Source: Streptomyces himastatinicus ATCC 53653
GTDB lineage: Bacteria; Actinomycetota; Actinomycetes; Streptomycetales; Streptomycetaceae
NCBI RefSeq assembly: GCF_000158915.1
Contig: NZ_GG657754.1
Span: 6,421,098 to 6,462,679 of the forward strand
Direction of reading: 5' to 3'
Length of the DNA: 41,582 nt
Shown: positions 22,310-30,568 of the stretch, piece after piece
Numbering within the stretch: the stretch's first letter is position 1
How the letters are laid out: each line of letters begins with the position of its first letter
Position numbers and translations under genes: made by a program
The notes under the pieces: model-generated
What the model was told of the DNA's origin: nothing
Database searches by the model: none
Seen by the model: the letters and a program-made list of their open reading frames with translations, nothing else

Positions 22310-23572
22310 TCAGCCCGCCCACCGCCCCGACAGGAAGGCGAGGCTGAAGACGGTGCTCACGGGCGCGACGAGGTACAAGTAGACGGTCTTGACCCGGGGC
22401 CTGCGCAGGCTCCACCCGGCCAGCCCGATCCACAGGGGCCACCACAGCAGGGTGGAGCGGGGGATGGACATGAACCAGTACGAGGTGCCCAGCGCCCACA
22501 GGGTGATGGCGATGTAGCCCGCCTCGGCCCAGCGGCGCCGCCACAGCAGTACGCCGAGGACGACGAGCCCGAGGACCATGGCCACCAGTTCGGCCTGGAA
22601 CATCGCGGCGTACCCGGTGGTCTGCGTCTCGTCGAAGGCCGCGTTCCAGGTGTGGGACCAGCCCTCCCAGGGGGTGTGGAAGGTGCGGAACCAGCCGCGT
22701 TCCTGGGCGTGCTTCCAGGCCATCCAGTCGTCGGTGTGCGCGTGCAGGTACCAGGTGAATAACGCGGCGGGCAGCGCGGGCAGGGCCAGCCAGGGCAGCG
22801 AGCGCCAGTGCCCGCGGGCGCGGGCGGCGGTGAGGACGAAGTGGACGGCGATGGCGGCTGCGACGAAGAGGCCGCTGATCCGCACGGTGGTGGACAGGGC
22901 GGTCAGCACGGCGGCCGCGGCCCAGCGCTGCCGCTGGGCGGCGAGCCAGCCGGGCAGGGCGAACGCCAGGAAGAGCGCCTCGGTGTAGCCGACGGCCAGG
23001 AAGATCGCGCACGGTGAGAGCAGGAAGAACAGCACGGTGCGCCGGTCGCCGTCCGGGCCGGGCAGATACAGCCGGGCGATCCGGGCCAGCGCCAGGACGC
23101 CGACGGCCCCGGCGACGAAGGAGATCAGTAACCCGGCCGCGGTCCAGCTCGGGATGACGGTGTGCAGGGCGCGCAGCAGCATCGGGAACCCGGGGAAGAA
23201 CGCCTCCCGGCTGTCCCACTTCTTGTCCCACGGGCCGCTCTCCCCGGGGAAGTAGCCGTCGCGCGCTATGTGGAGGTAATGCCCCCAGTCCCACCGCTCG
23301 AAGGGTTCGAGGACGGCGGAGGGCTGATGCGCGCCGCTGTCCGGGGGGAACAGCCACCGGACGCCGTAGGCGGTGATCCATATGGATATTCGGGTCAGCA
23401 GATACAGCCACAGCACCTCGCGGTCGCCCGGGCTCAGCCGGGAGGGCAGCCGGGCGAAGCGCATGACCCGTTCGCGGGGCGAGGGCCGCTTCCGCGGCGC
23501 GGAGGACCACGCGGGGTGGTGGGGCGCGGAGCTGGGCGCGGTGTGGCGCGGCTCGGGCGGTGCGACGGGCAT
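22310..23572 (-). CDS. PIG-V-like mannosyltransferase family membrane protein
   Basis: A 420-residue polytopic membrane protein with about ten hydrophobic segments after a Pro/Arg-rich cytoplasmic tail of about 60 residues. The first loop carries FERWDWGHYLHIARDGY (about residue 92-108), the WD motif of the GPI mannosyltransferase II (PIG-V) family, followed by EAFFPGFPMLLRAL, also typical. Bacterial members probably use polyprenyl-phosphate mannose to glycosylate exported products; the acceptor is unknown. ATG 23572 is used; GTG 23602 would add ten residues and neither has a strong ribosome site. It may lie downstream of the ECF sigma operon in the same direction. Confidence 0.78.
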   Translation of the reverse strand: MPVAPPEPRHTAPSSAPHHPAWSSAPRKRPSPRERVMRFARLPSRLSPGDREVLWLYLLTRISIWITAYGVRWLFPPDSGAHQPSAVLEPFERWDWGHYLHIARDGYFPGESGPWDKKWDSREAFFPGFPMLLRALHTVIPSWTAAGLLISFVAGAVGVLALARIARLYLPGPDGDRRTVLFFLLSPCAIFLAVGYTEALFLAFALPGWLAAQRQRWAAAAVLTALSTTVRISGLFVAAAIAVHFVLTAARARGHWRSLPWLALPALPAALFTWYLHAHTDDWMAWKHAQERGWFRTFHTPWEGWSHTWNAAFDETQTTGYAAMFQAELVAMVLGLVVLGVLLWRRRWAEAGYIAITLWALGTSYWFMSIPRSTLLWWPLWIGLAGWSLRRPRVKTVYLYLVAPVSTVFSLAFLSGRWAG

Positions 23573-23625
23573 GCGGGAATCTTTCGCGTAGAGGTGTGAC
23601 ACAGGGGTGCGTGGGCGGGGGGCGG

Positions 23626-24072
23626 TCAGGGGCCGGTCGAGGAGGCGCTGCCCCCTGGGGGAGACGTCATGGTGGGCGGGTACGTCACATCGCCGGTCGC
23701 CTCGCGTGTGGGCTCGCCCGTCGACGGGGGCGGGCTGGCGGCCCCGGACGACGAAGGTCCGGATGACGGTTGGCCGGTCGATGGCTGGCCGGTCGATGGC
23801 TGGCCGGTCTTCGCATGGCCCGTCGGGGGGATGGTGGCCGGGGCGGCGGGCGGCGGCGTACCCGGCAGGAGGGTCTCCGCGGGCGCGCCGCCGCCCGCGA
23901 TGACCAGGCAGGCCCCCGCCGCCAGCGCGGCGAGGCGGCGCCGCCGCACCCGTCTGCCGCGCTCGGCGATGCGCGCGACGGGTGCCGCTCCGGCACGCGC
24001 CTGCCCGACGTCACCGGCCTGCCGGAACAGCGTCCGCAGCGGATCCCCGTGCGGATCCTGGATCTCAGACAT
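23626..24072 (-). CDS. Membrane protein with Pro/Ser/Thr-rich repeat tail, overlapping the ECF sigma gene
   Basis: A 148-residue protein: hydrophilic N-terminus (MSEIQDPHGDPLRTLFRQAG), a basic stretch RRVRRRRL, one short hydrophobic segment (about residues 47-62) and a Pro/Ser/Thr-rich tail with tandem TGQPS repeats (about 90-105). Its ATG at 24072 lies inside the end of the sigma factor gene (8-nt overlap), so the two are translationally coupled. This is the usual position of an anti-sigma factor, but it has no zinc-binding HxxxCxxC motif, so it is not a classic ZAS protein. It may still be the membrane partner of the sigma factor, with the tail outside the cell. Confidence 0.65.
   Translation of the reverse strand: MSEIQDPHGDPLRTLFRQAGDVGQARAGAAPVARIAERGRRVRRRRLAALAAGACLVIAGGGAPAETLLPGTPPPAAPATIPPTGHAKTGQPSTGQPSTGQPSSGPSSSGAASPPPSTGEPTREATGDVTYPPTMTSPPGGSASSTGP
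23768..23812. repeat. 15-bp tandem repeat inside the Pro-rich tail
   Basis: The unit TGGCCGGTCGATGGC is repeated about three times (first copies from 23770), the last copies diverging. It encodes TGQPS repeats on the minus strand, in frame, so copy number can change without breaking the gene. Confidence 0.7.
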
Positions 24073-24565
24073 CGGTGCTCTCCTCGATGAGCGGGTCCCG
24101 CAGGCGGTGGGCGAGCGCGGCGCGTCCGCGGACCAGATGCGTCTTGACGGTGCTGGTGGACAGGCCGGTCTCGGCGGCGATCTGCTCGACCGTGAGGTCG
24201 CACAGGTAGTGCAGGGTGAGCGTGCGCCGCTGCTGGGGCGGCAGTTCGCGCAGCGCGTCGACCAGCACCACCTGGTCCGGTTCCGGGCCCGCGACATGGG
24301 GTGGTGAGACGCCGCCGCGATGCCAGGCGTCCGCCGTGCGCCGCCGGAACCGCCACCGGCTCACCGCCAGCCGCCAGGCGACCGTGCGGATCCACGCCTC
24401 GGGCTGGCCGCCGCGGTCGAGCTGTCGTCTTCGGCTCCACCCCTTGACGAACGCCTCCTGGACGACGTCCTGCGCCTCGTGCAGGTCGCCGAGCATCACG
24501 TACAGCTGACCCGTGAGACGCGTGACCGCCTGGGCGTAGAACTCTTCGAACTCCTCGACGGTCAC
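24065..24565 (-). CDS. ECF (SigE-family) RNA polymerase sigma factor
   Basis: A 166-residue group 4 sigma factor. Region 2 is at about residues 10-75 (FYAQAVTRLTGQLYVMLGDLHEAQDVVQEAFVKGW, then WIRTVAWRLAVSRWRF) and region 4 at about 105-155 (ALRELPPQQRRTLTLHYLCDLTVEQIAAETGLSTSTVKTHLVRGRAAL). It has neither region 1.1 nor region 3. GTG 24565 follows GGGAG. The next gene overlaps it by 8 nt and encodes a membrane protein that may control it. The gene is divergent from a Tat-exported protein across 218 nt, making that gene a candidate regulon member. Confidence 0.9.
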   Translation of the reverse strand: MTVEEFEEFYAQAVTRLTGQLYVMLGDLHEAQDVVQEAFVKGWSRRRQLDRGGQPEAWIRTVAWRLAVSRWRFRRRTADAWHRGGVSPPHVAGPEPDQVVLVDALRELPPQQRRTLTLHYLCDLTVEQIAAETGLSTSTVKTHLVRGRAALAHRLRDPLIEESTDV

Positions 24566-24783
24566 CTGTCACTCCCGGATCCGTGTCTTCGCCGGGTATA
24601 CGCCCGCCGTCCGGCATCCGGTCTACCCGAAGCAGGCAGAAAGAGAGTGATACAGACCACAATGCGCCGCTCGTGCCAGAAAAATTGAACACCAGCTCGG
24701 TCGGAGAATCGCACCGTCTACACTCACGGCGTTCCTATGTCCACTCCAACACGGTGTTTTCTCTTGGGAGTTGTTGATCTCGC

Positions 24784-25836
24784 ATGCAGACGGACAAGTA
24801 CGCCACGGGTCGGTTGACAAGGCGTAAGTTCGCCCTGGCCGGGGGCGCTGCCGCCGCGGGTGCGCTCGGGGCGTTCGCGGTACGGCCCACCGAGGCCCAC
24901 GCCGCTAACGCTGCCAATGCCTCCGCCGGGGTCGCCGCCGCCGGCGGCCGGTTCGACCTCTCGGTGCCCTCCACGCAGCTCATCCGTGAGAAGGCACCGC
25001 ACAACAACACCGTGCTCCAGTCCTTCGCGTTCGACGACGCCAACGGTCACCTCTACACGATCCAGCTGATGCAGGGCGGTATCCGGCTCAGCGGCGAATC
25101 CGCCCCCGTCTCGGGCGCCGACCGGGCCGCGCGCGGCGACATGTGCATCACGAAGCTCTCCCTCACCGGCAGCAAGCTGGGCCATATGTACGTCAGAGGC
25201 TTCGGCCACGGCGTCTCGATCGGCTGCGAGCCCGTCGGCGCCACCGCCCAGCTGTGGACCGAGTCGGACGCCAACCCCGACTCCGGCTATGGGCGCGCCA
25301 TCAGCCGCTTCGCGTTCAAGGACGGCGCCGTCCTGGACAGCGGCTCGTCCGCCCTGGCCACCCACCGTCCGGTGGCCGGTTCGACCAGCAACCAGCCCGC
25401 CGTCGACATGCTCAACAAGCGGCTCCTGCTGCGCTACCGCCAGGGCGGCGAGGTCCGCTACCGGCTGATGAGCCTGGCCGGGGTCACGGCGGGCGACTAC
25501 ACGGCGGTGTACGACGACATACCCCAGACGGGCGTCGAGGACGGCGAGGTCTTCCAGGGCTTCACGGTGCTCGGCGACTACGTGTACCAGCTCACCGGCA
25601 CCGCGTACTCCGACGAGAACGGCCCCAACCCGCCCTCCGGCCACGGCAACGCGCATGTCTCCTGCGTCGATCTGCGCACCGGCGAGCTGGTCCAGCGCGC
25701 CCGCACCGAGGCCGGGTACTCGCTCGACTACCGCGAGCCCGAGGGCATGGCCGTCCAGCTCACCAGCCCGCGCCGGCTGTGCATGGGCTTCGCCTCCGGC
25801 GCCCGCGAACTGAGCGTCTACTACAAGCCGCAGTGA
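24784..25836 (+). CDS. Tat-exported TagC-like (teichoic acid biosynthesis protein C) beta-propeller protein
   Basis: A 350-residue protein with a twin-arginine signal (RLTRRKFALAGG at about residues 10-21), a hydrophobic Ala/Gly run and a cleavage site near AEAHA|AN (about 40). The mature part is beta-rich with repeated blades (VLQSFAFDDANGHLYTIQLMQGG, GHMYVRGFGHGVSIGCE, SNQPAVDMLNKRLLLRYR). I recognise it as the Streptomyces family annotated teichoic acid biosynthesis protein C, related to phage receptor-binding/TagC-like propellers; the enzymatic role is not established. It lies divergent from the ECF sigma gene. ATG 24784 follows GGGAG at 13 nt, somewhat far. Confidence 0.75.
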   Translation: MQTDKYATGRLTRRKFALAGGAAAAGALGAFAVRPTEAHAANAANASAGVAAAGGRFDLSVPSTQLIREKAPHNNTVLQSFAFDDANGHLYTIQLMQGGIRLSGESAPVSGADRAARGDMCITKLSLTGSKLGHMYVRGFGHGVSIGCEPVGATAQLWTESDANPDSGYGRAISRFAFKDGAVLDSGSSALATHRPVAGSTSNQPAVDMLNKRLLLRYRQGGEVRYRLMSLAGVTAGDYTAVYDDIPQTGVEDGEVFQGFTVLGDYVYQLTGTAYSDENGPNPPSGHGNAHVSCVDLRTGELVQRARTEAGYSLDYREPEGMAVQLTSPRRLCMGFASGARELSVYYKPQ

Positions 25837-25901
25837 ACGCGTCCTAACCCGGTCGCCGCGCCGATCTTCCCTGGCGCCCGCCCGAGTGCGAGCCTGGACG
25901 T

Positions 25902-27269
25902 ATGACCGACCTCATCGAGTCGCTGCGGGAGGGCCTCCCCGAGGAGGCAGTGCTCACCGACCCCGATGTCACGGCGGCGTACGCCAACGACATGGCGAGC
26001 TTCTGCGATGCGGGCGCGCCCGCCGCGGTCGTCCTCCCTCGCACCGTCGAGCAGGTGCAGCACGTATGCCGTACGGCCACCGCGCTGCGCGTCCCCATCG
26101 TTCCGCAGGGCGCGCGCACCGGCCTGTCGGGCGCGGCCAACGCGTCCGACGGCTGCATCGTGCTGTCCCTGATCAAGATGGACCGCATCCTGGAGATCAA
26201 CCCGGTCGACCGGATCGCGGTCGTCGAACCGGGCGTGGTGAACGCGGCCCTGTCGCGCGCGGTGCTGGAGAAGGGTCTGTACTACCCGCCGGACCCCAGC
26301 AGCTGGGAGCAGTGCACGATCGGCGGCAACATCGGCACGGCGTCGGGCGGGCTGTGCTGCGTGAAGTACGGCGTGACCGCCGAGTACGTCCTCGGCCTGG
26401 ACATCGTCCTCGCCGACGGACGGCTGCTGTCCACCGGCCGCCGCACCGCCAAGGGGGTCGCGGGCTACGACCTGACCCGCCTCTTCGTCGGCTCCGAGGG
26501 GAGCCTCGGCATCGTCGTACGGGCCGTCCTCGCGCTCAAGCCCGCGCCGCCCGAACAGCTTGTCCTGGCCGCCGAGTTCCCCTCCACCGCGGCCGCGTGC
26601 GACGCGATCTGCCGCATCATGGAGCGCGGCCATGTGCCCTCGCTGCTGGAGCTGATGGACCGTACGAGCGTGCGCGCCGTCAACGCCCTGGGCGATATGG
26701 GGCTCCCCGAGTCCACCGAGGCCCTCCTCATGGCCGCGTTCGACACTCCGGACCCGGCGTCCGATCTGGCCGCCGTGGGTGAGCTGTGCACGGCCGCCGG
26801 GGCGACCGAGGTGGTCCCGGCGGACGACGCGGCCGAGTCCGACCTGCTGCTCCAGGCCCGCCGTATGACGCTGACCGCGCTGGAGGCGGTCAAGGGCGTC
26901 ACGATGATCGACGACGTGTGCGTACCGCGCTCCCGCCTCGCCGAGATGATCGACGGGACGGCGGCCATCGCCGAGAAGTACGACCTCACGATCGGCGTCG
27001 TGGCCCATGCCGGGGACGGCAACACCCATCCGACGGTCTGCTTCGACCCCGCGGACCCGGACGAGTCGCGGCGGGCGCGCGAGTCGTTCGACGAGATCAT
27101 GGCGCTGGGTCTGGAGCTGGGCGGCACGATCACGGGGGAGCACGGGGTGGGCGTGCTGAAACGGGAGTGGCTCGCGCGTGAATTGGGACCGGTGGGGGTG
27201 GAGTTGCAGCAGGGCATCAAGCAGGTCTTCGACCCCTTGGGTCTGCTCAATCCGGGCAAGCTGTTCTAG
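25902..27269 (+). CDS. FAD-binding oxidase, glycolate oxidase GlcD / D-lactate dehydrogenase-like
   Basis: A 455-residue flavoprotein of the VAO/PCMH family. The FAD-binding domain is at about residues 35-215, with PQGARTGLSGAANASDG (about 67-83) and GGNIGTASGGLCCVKYGVT (about 142-160). The C-terminal FAD-linked oxidase domain carries the metal/substrate segment VVAHAGDGNTHP (about 366-377) and the terminal TGEHGVGVLKREWL and DPLGLLNPGKLF blocks. These enzymes oxidise 2-hydroxyacids such as glycolate or D-lactate. No GlcE or GlcF partners are adjacent, so it probably works alone. ATG 25902 gives the expected N-terminus. A hairpin follows at 27332-27348. Confidence 0.93.
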   Translation: MTDLIESLREGLPEEAVLTDPDVTAAYANDMASFCDAGAPAAVVLPRTVEQVQHVCRTATALRVPIVPQGARTGLSGAANASDGCIVLSLIKMDRILEINPVDRIAVVEPGVVNAALSRAVLEKGLYYPPDPSSWEQCTIGGNIGTASGGLCCVKYGVTAEYVLGLDIVLADGRLLSTGRRTAKGVAGYDLTRLFVGSEGSLGIVVRAVLALKPAPPEQLVLAAEFPSTAAACDAICRIMERGHVPSLLELMDRTSVRAVNALGDMGLPESTEALLMAAFDTPDPASDLAAVGELCTAAGATEVVPADDAAESDLLLQARRMTLTALEAVKGVTMIDDVCVPRSRLAEMIDGTAAIAEKYDLTIGVVAHAGDGNTHPTVCFDPADPDESRRARESFDEIMALGLELGGTITGEHGVGVLKREWLARELGPVGVELQQGIKQVFDPLGLLNPGKLF

Positions 27270-27331
27270 GGGCCGGCAGGCGGCTTCCCGTATTGACCGC
27301 CAAAAAGTTGCGAGGCGGTGCCACAGTAGGT

Positions 27332-27348
27332 ACGGGCCTCCGGCCCGT
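27332..27348 (+). terminator. Hairpin after the GlcD-like gene
   Basis: ACGGGCC (27332-27338) and GGCCCGT (27342-27348) form a 7-bp stem with a TCC loop, 62 nt past the oxidase stop and before the first RDD gene. Confidence 0.55.
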
Positions 27349-27436
27349 CTGATAGACCTTGACAGCGCGCTCCGGGTTGCACTGCGGCAGCGCAGCACAG
27401 CAGCACGGCGAGCACAGATACGGGACATCGGAGATC

Positions 27437-29089
27437 ATGAGCGCCCCTTCCTCAGGATCCGCTGACGGCAGCTCCATTCCTGGGTTTTATCCGGATCCGT
27501 CCATTCCCAACTACATCCGGTACTGGAACGGCGCTGCCTGGGTGCCCGGCACCAGCCGCCCCGCCCCGGCCAAGGGCGAGGCCATGCCCGCCGCGCCACC
27601 CGGAGTCACCCACACCCAGGTCACCAGCCCGGTGCCGGACGAGACCGGCCCGATGTTCCTGGACGAGGACCCGGAGCCGGGACCCGCGGTGGACATCGGC
27701 GGTTCCCTGCCCGAGGTGCGGCGGCGTGCCGAGATGGACGTACGGGAGTCCGGCACGGGCAGCGTCATGGGCACCGAGCCCGTGCCGCCCACCGGGACGG
27801 CCGCCCCGGTCGACTGGGACGATCCGCAGCGGCTGCACGGCACCCGCCCCGGGGCCGGGGCCGCCTGGCAGGCCGACGCGTCCCACCAGGCCGGATTCGG
27901 CGGTGAGCAGGACCGCCGGATCTCCTGGGGTTCCCCGGAGCCGGACGACCCGCGCGCGGGGGTGCCCGACCCGCGCGGCGCGGCGGACGGAGACGTCGGC
28001 GGTGACGGGAGCGGCCGTGGTGAAGGCGGTCGCGACCAGGGCACGCTGACGATGCGCGGCGGCGACGCGAACGCCGCGGGCGGTACGGGTACGGGCGACC
28101 GCAACGATCGCGCCACCCACGCCCTCCCCGCCGTACGCAACCCGGAGCTGCCCTCGCCCTCGGCCGAGGCCGGGGCCGGTGCCGGTGCCGGTGCGCCGGA
28201 CGGCACGATGGCGATCCGCGCGCTGCGGCCGACCGGCCGCGACGAGGGCACGATGACGTTCCGTACGCTCGACCGCGACGCACCGCCGCAAGGCCCCCAG
28301 CAGTCCCCACCGCAACAGCCGCCCCAGCAGCAACAGCAGCAGGCGCCCCAGCAGCAGCAACCCCCGCAGCAGCCCTACGGCGGCATCCCGGCCCAGCCGT
28401 CCCACGGCGGTCCCGGCGGCCCCGGGCCCGGCGGTCCCGGTGGCTGGCAGCAGCAGGTGCACCAGCTCGCCCAGCAGCCGCCGCAGCAGCCCCAGGCCCC
28501 GCAGGCACCCCAGCCCCCGGCGCCCCAGCAGGGCGCGCCCGAGAGCGTCATCCCCTGGAAGCCGCCGGTCGACAATCCGTTCCTCCAGGCCGCCCAGGCC
28601 CAGGGGCGGCCCGCCGGGCTCGGCCGCCGCCTCGCCGCCCGGCTGATCGACATGGTCGTGCTGCTGGCCATCACCGGCGCGGCCGCGTTCCCGCTGTGGG
28701 GGAAGGCCGCCGACCACATCGACGAGAAGGTGGAGACGGCCAAGCAGTCCGGCGAGACCGTCACCGTCTACTTCCTCGACGGCACCACCAGCGGCTACCT
28801 GGCCATCGTGCTGGGCGTGCTGCTGCTCGGCGGGATCCTCCTGGAGGCGCTGCCGGTGGCCGTATGGGGCCGTACGCTCGGCAAGAAGCTGTGCGGGGTG
28901 CGGGTTCTGGACATCGAGGACCACGACACCCCGTCGTTCGGCGCCGCCCTGCGCCGCTGGCTGGTCTACGGGGTCCTGGGCGTGCTGCTGGTCGGCGTGG
29001 TGAACGTGCTGTGGTGCCTGGTGGACCGCCCCTGGCGGCAGTGCTGGCACGACAAGGCCGCCCGCACGTTCGTGGCGACCGCCGGCTGA
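27437..29089 (+). CDS. DUF2510-RDD fusion membrane protein with long Gln/Pro-rich linker
   Basis: A 550-residue protein. The N-terminus has a DUF2510 motif (PGFYPDPSIPNYIRYWNGAAWVPG, about residues 15-38). A disordered linker of about 330 residues follows: first Asp/Gly-rich with three GT[LM]x[MIF]R motifs (202-207, 256-261, 271-276), then a Gln/Pro-rich stretch (about 285-380). The C-terminal RDD domain (about 395-550) has RRLAARLIDMVVLLA, GRTLGKKLCGVRVLD and WRQCWHDKAARTF, and about three membrane segments. RDD proteins are poorly understood; some bacterial members affect ion transport. ATG 27437 starts just before the DUF2510 domain. It is the first of three adjacent RDD genes. Confidence 0.88.
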   Translation: MSAPSSGSADGSSIPGFYPDPSIPNYIRYWNGAAWVPGTSRPAPAKGEAMPAAPPGVTHTQVTSPVPDETGPMFLDEDPEPGPAVDIGGSLPEVRRRAEMDVRESGTGSVMGTEPVPPTGTAAPVDWDDPQRLHGTRPGAGAAWQADASHQAGFGGEQDRRISWGSPEPDDPRAGVPDPRGAADGDVGGDGSGRGEGGRDQGTLTMRGGDANAAGGTGTGDRNDRATHALPAVRNPELPSPSAEAGAGAGAGAPDGTMAIRALRPTGRDEGTMTFRTLDRDAPPQGPQQSPPQQPPQQQQQQAPQQQQPPQQPYGGIPAQPSHGGPGGPGPGGPGGWQQQVHQLAQQPPQQPQAPQAPQPPAPQQGAPESVIPWKPPVDNPFLQAAQAQGRPAGLGRRLAARLIDMVVLLAITGAAAFPLWGKAADHIDEKVETAKQSGETVTVYFLDGTTSGYLAIVLGVLLLGGILLEALPVAVWGRTLGKKLCGVRVLDIEDHDTPSFGAALRRWLVYGVLGVLLVGVVNVLWCLVDRPWRQCWHDKAARTFVATAG

Positions 29090-29101
29090 TCCTCGGATGG
29101 A

Positions 29102-29136
29102 GCATCCGGATCGCCCGAACGGGGCGATCCGGATGC
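29102..29136 (+). terminator. Terminator hairpin between the first and second RDD genes
   Basis: A perfect 15-bp stem, GCATCCGGATCGCCC (29102-29116) with its complement at 29122-29136, and a GAACG loop. It lies 12 nt past the first RDD stop codon, so the second RDD gene probably has its own promoter. Confidence 0.85.
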
Positions 29137-29167
29137 GATCGCCCTCGATCGGCGGTCGACTCGGGCC

Positions 29168-29749
29168 ATGAGCACCGACCAGCCGCCGTCACCCGGGGAC
29201 GGGCCCCGCGACCGGGATCCGTTCGCCAAGCAGCAGCCGCCGCCCCGGGCGAACGGTTCTCCCTACGGTGATCACGACGACGGCGCCGATCCGCTCGCGG
29301 GCATGCCCCCGCTCGCCCATCTCGGCCGCCGCGTGGTCGCCCGGATCATCGACGGGCTGATCATCGGCATCCCGGTCGGTCTGGTCATGGCCCTGATCTG
29401 GGGCACCTACTACCCGATGGGCGATGGCAGCGACGCCCGCTCGTCCGTTTTCACGCTCGTCTACGTCCTGGCGTACTTCGTCTACGAAGGGCTGATGCTC
29501 ACCCGCTACGGCCAGACCCTCGGCAAGAAGGCGATGCAGATCCGGGTGGCCATGCTGGAGACCGGCGAGCTCCCGGCGGGCGGCGCCGGCTGGGCGCGCG
29601 CCGCCGCGTATGCGCTCCCCGAGATCGTGCCCTGCTGCGGCTTTGTCTTCTGGCTGGTCAACGTCTTGTGGTGCACCTGGGACCGGCCGTACAGGCAGTG
29701 TCTGCACGACAAGGTGGCCAAGACGGTCGTGGTCTCGGCCACGCCCTGA
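29168..29749 (+). CDS. RDD family membrane protein
   Basis: A 193-residue protein: a short Pro/Gly/Asp-rich cytoplasmic N-terminus, then an RDD domain from about residue 45 (LAHLGRRVVARIIDGLIIGIPVGLV). The core GQTLGKKAMQIRVAMLE lies at about 116-132 and the ending is NVLWCTWDRPYRQCLHDKVAKTVVV. About four membrane segments are visible. It is closely related to the next gene and to the C-terminal domain of the previous one, pointing to local duplication. ATG 29168 is used; no strong ribosome site is present, so the leader may be very short. Confidence 0.88.
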   Translation: MSTDQPPSPGDGPRDRDPFAKQQPPPRANGSPYGDHDDGADPLAGMPPLAHLGRRVVARIIDGLIIGIPVGLVMALIWGTYYPMGDGSDARSSVFTLVYVLAYFVYEGLMLTRYGQTLGKKAMQIRVAMLETGELPAGGAGWARAAAYALPEIVPCCGFVFWLVNVLWCTWDRPYRQCLHDKVAKTVVVSATP

Positions 29750-29809
29750 GGACGACCCGGTATCGGCCCGCCGAGGGGCGCCCGGGAGGCTGCTGATGTA
29801 ATCGGGGGC

Positions 29810-30316
29810 ATGAGCCCCGACCAGCTGTCGTCGCCCCCGTACCCCGACCTCGCCGGGATGCCCCCGCTGGCCACCCCCGGTCAGCGCTTCGCGGCCCGGC
29901 TGATCGACGGCCTCGTGCTCGGCGTCATCTGGACGGTGGCGCTCGGCATGACGGGCGCGCTCCAGTACGGCATGGAGCACCCGGGCCAGCAGGATCTGGG
30001 CAAGGTGATGGCCGCGTTGATCATCACCATGGGGGTCTACTTCGCCTACGAGGGCACGATGCTGGCCCGCAGCGGCCAGACCCTCGGCAAGAAGGCGATG
30101 CGGATCCGCGTCGCGGTGCTGTCGGACGGGAACATTCCGGGCCGCCAGGGCTGGGTGCGCGCAGCGGTCTACACGCTGCCGGGACTGCTGATCCCGGTGC
30201 TCGTCGGCACCCTGTTCTGGGTGCTCAACGTGGTGTGGCAGCTGTGGGACAAGCCGTTCCGGCGCTGCCTGCACGACAAGGCGGCGCGGACGGTCGTGGT
30301 GTCAGCCGTGCAGTGA
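29810..30316 (+). CDS. RDD family membrane protein, smallest of three
   Basis: A 168-residue RDD protein. The domain starts at about residue 20 (LATPGQRFAARLIDGLVLGVIWTVAL), with SGQTLGKKAMRIRVAVLSDG in the middle and NVVWQLWDKPFRRCLHDKAARTVVVSAVQ at the end. About three to four membrane segments. ATG 29810 lies 7 nt past TGTAAT, a possible -10 box, and a GGGGGC stretch also sits in front of it, so the start mode is uncertain. It overlaps the convergent small membrane gene by 15 nt. Confidence 0.87.
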   Translation: MSPDQLSSPPYPDLAGMPPLATPGQRFAARLIDGLVLGVIWTVALGMTGALQYGMEHPGQQDLGKVMAALIITMGVYFAYEGTMLARSGQTLGKKAMRIRVAVLSDGNIPGRQGWVRAAVYTLPGLLIPVLVGTLFWVLNVVWQLWDKPFRRCLHDKAARTVVVSAVQ

Positions 30317-30568
30317 GTGCTCCCGCGGGGGCTCGGCGGCCACCGCGGACCCGGCCAGCGGGCGGTGGGTGCGCACCGTACGACCGGCGCGGGACGGGCG
30401 GGAGACCGGCACGGTGAGGGCCACCAGCAGCCCGAGTGCGAGACCGGCCACGGTCACCAGTCCCACCCCGAGGCCCGAGCGGGTTTCGGATAGCAGCAGC
30501 ATGGCCAGCGTCGACAGGACGACGGTGGCCGAACCGTAGGCGAGCTGGGCAGAAGTCGGACGCGGCAT
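30302..30568 (-). CDS. Small two-helix membrane protein, unknown family
   Basis: An 88-residue protein with two hydrophobic segments (about residues 10-27 and 34-54: YGSATVVLSTLAMLLL and GVGLVTVAGLALGLLVALTV) and a basic then Pro/Glu-rich C-terminal tail (SRPSRAGRTVRTHRPLAG). ATG 30568 follows GAGGA at about 13 nt. It is convergent with the third RDD gene, overlapping by 15 nt. I do not recognise the family; such two-helix proteins are common in Streptomyces. A good leftward promoter-like pair lies about 235 nt upstream. Confidence 0.6.
   Translation of the reverse strand: MPRPTSAQLAYGSATVVLSTLAMLLLSETRSGLGVGLVTVAGLALGLLVALTVPVSRPSRAGRTVRTHRPLAGSAVAAEPPREHSLHG

Noticed and set aside
23768..23812. 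Possible CRISPR-like direct repeats
   Set aside because: The units are 15 bp with no spacers and encode in-frame TGQPS repeats; there are no cas genes.
28280..28520. CAG/CCG-rich tract as a non-coding microsatellite
   Set aside because: It lies within a long frame linking the DUF2510 and RDD domains and codes a Gln/Pro-rich linker, common in such proteins.
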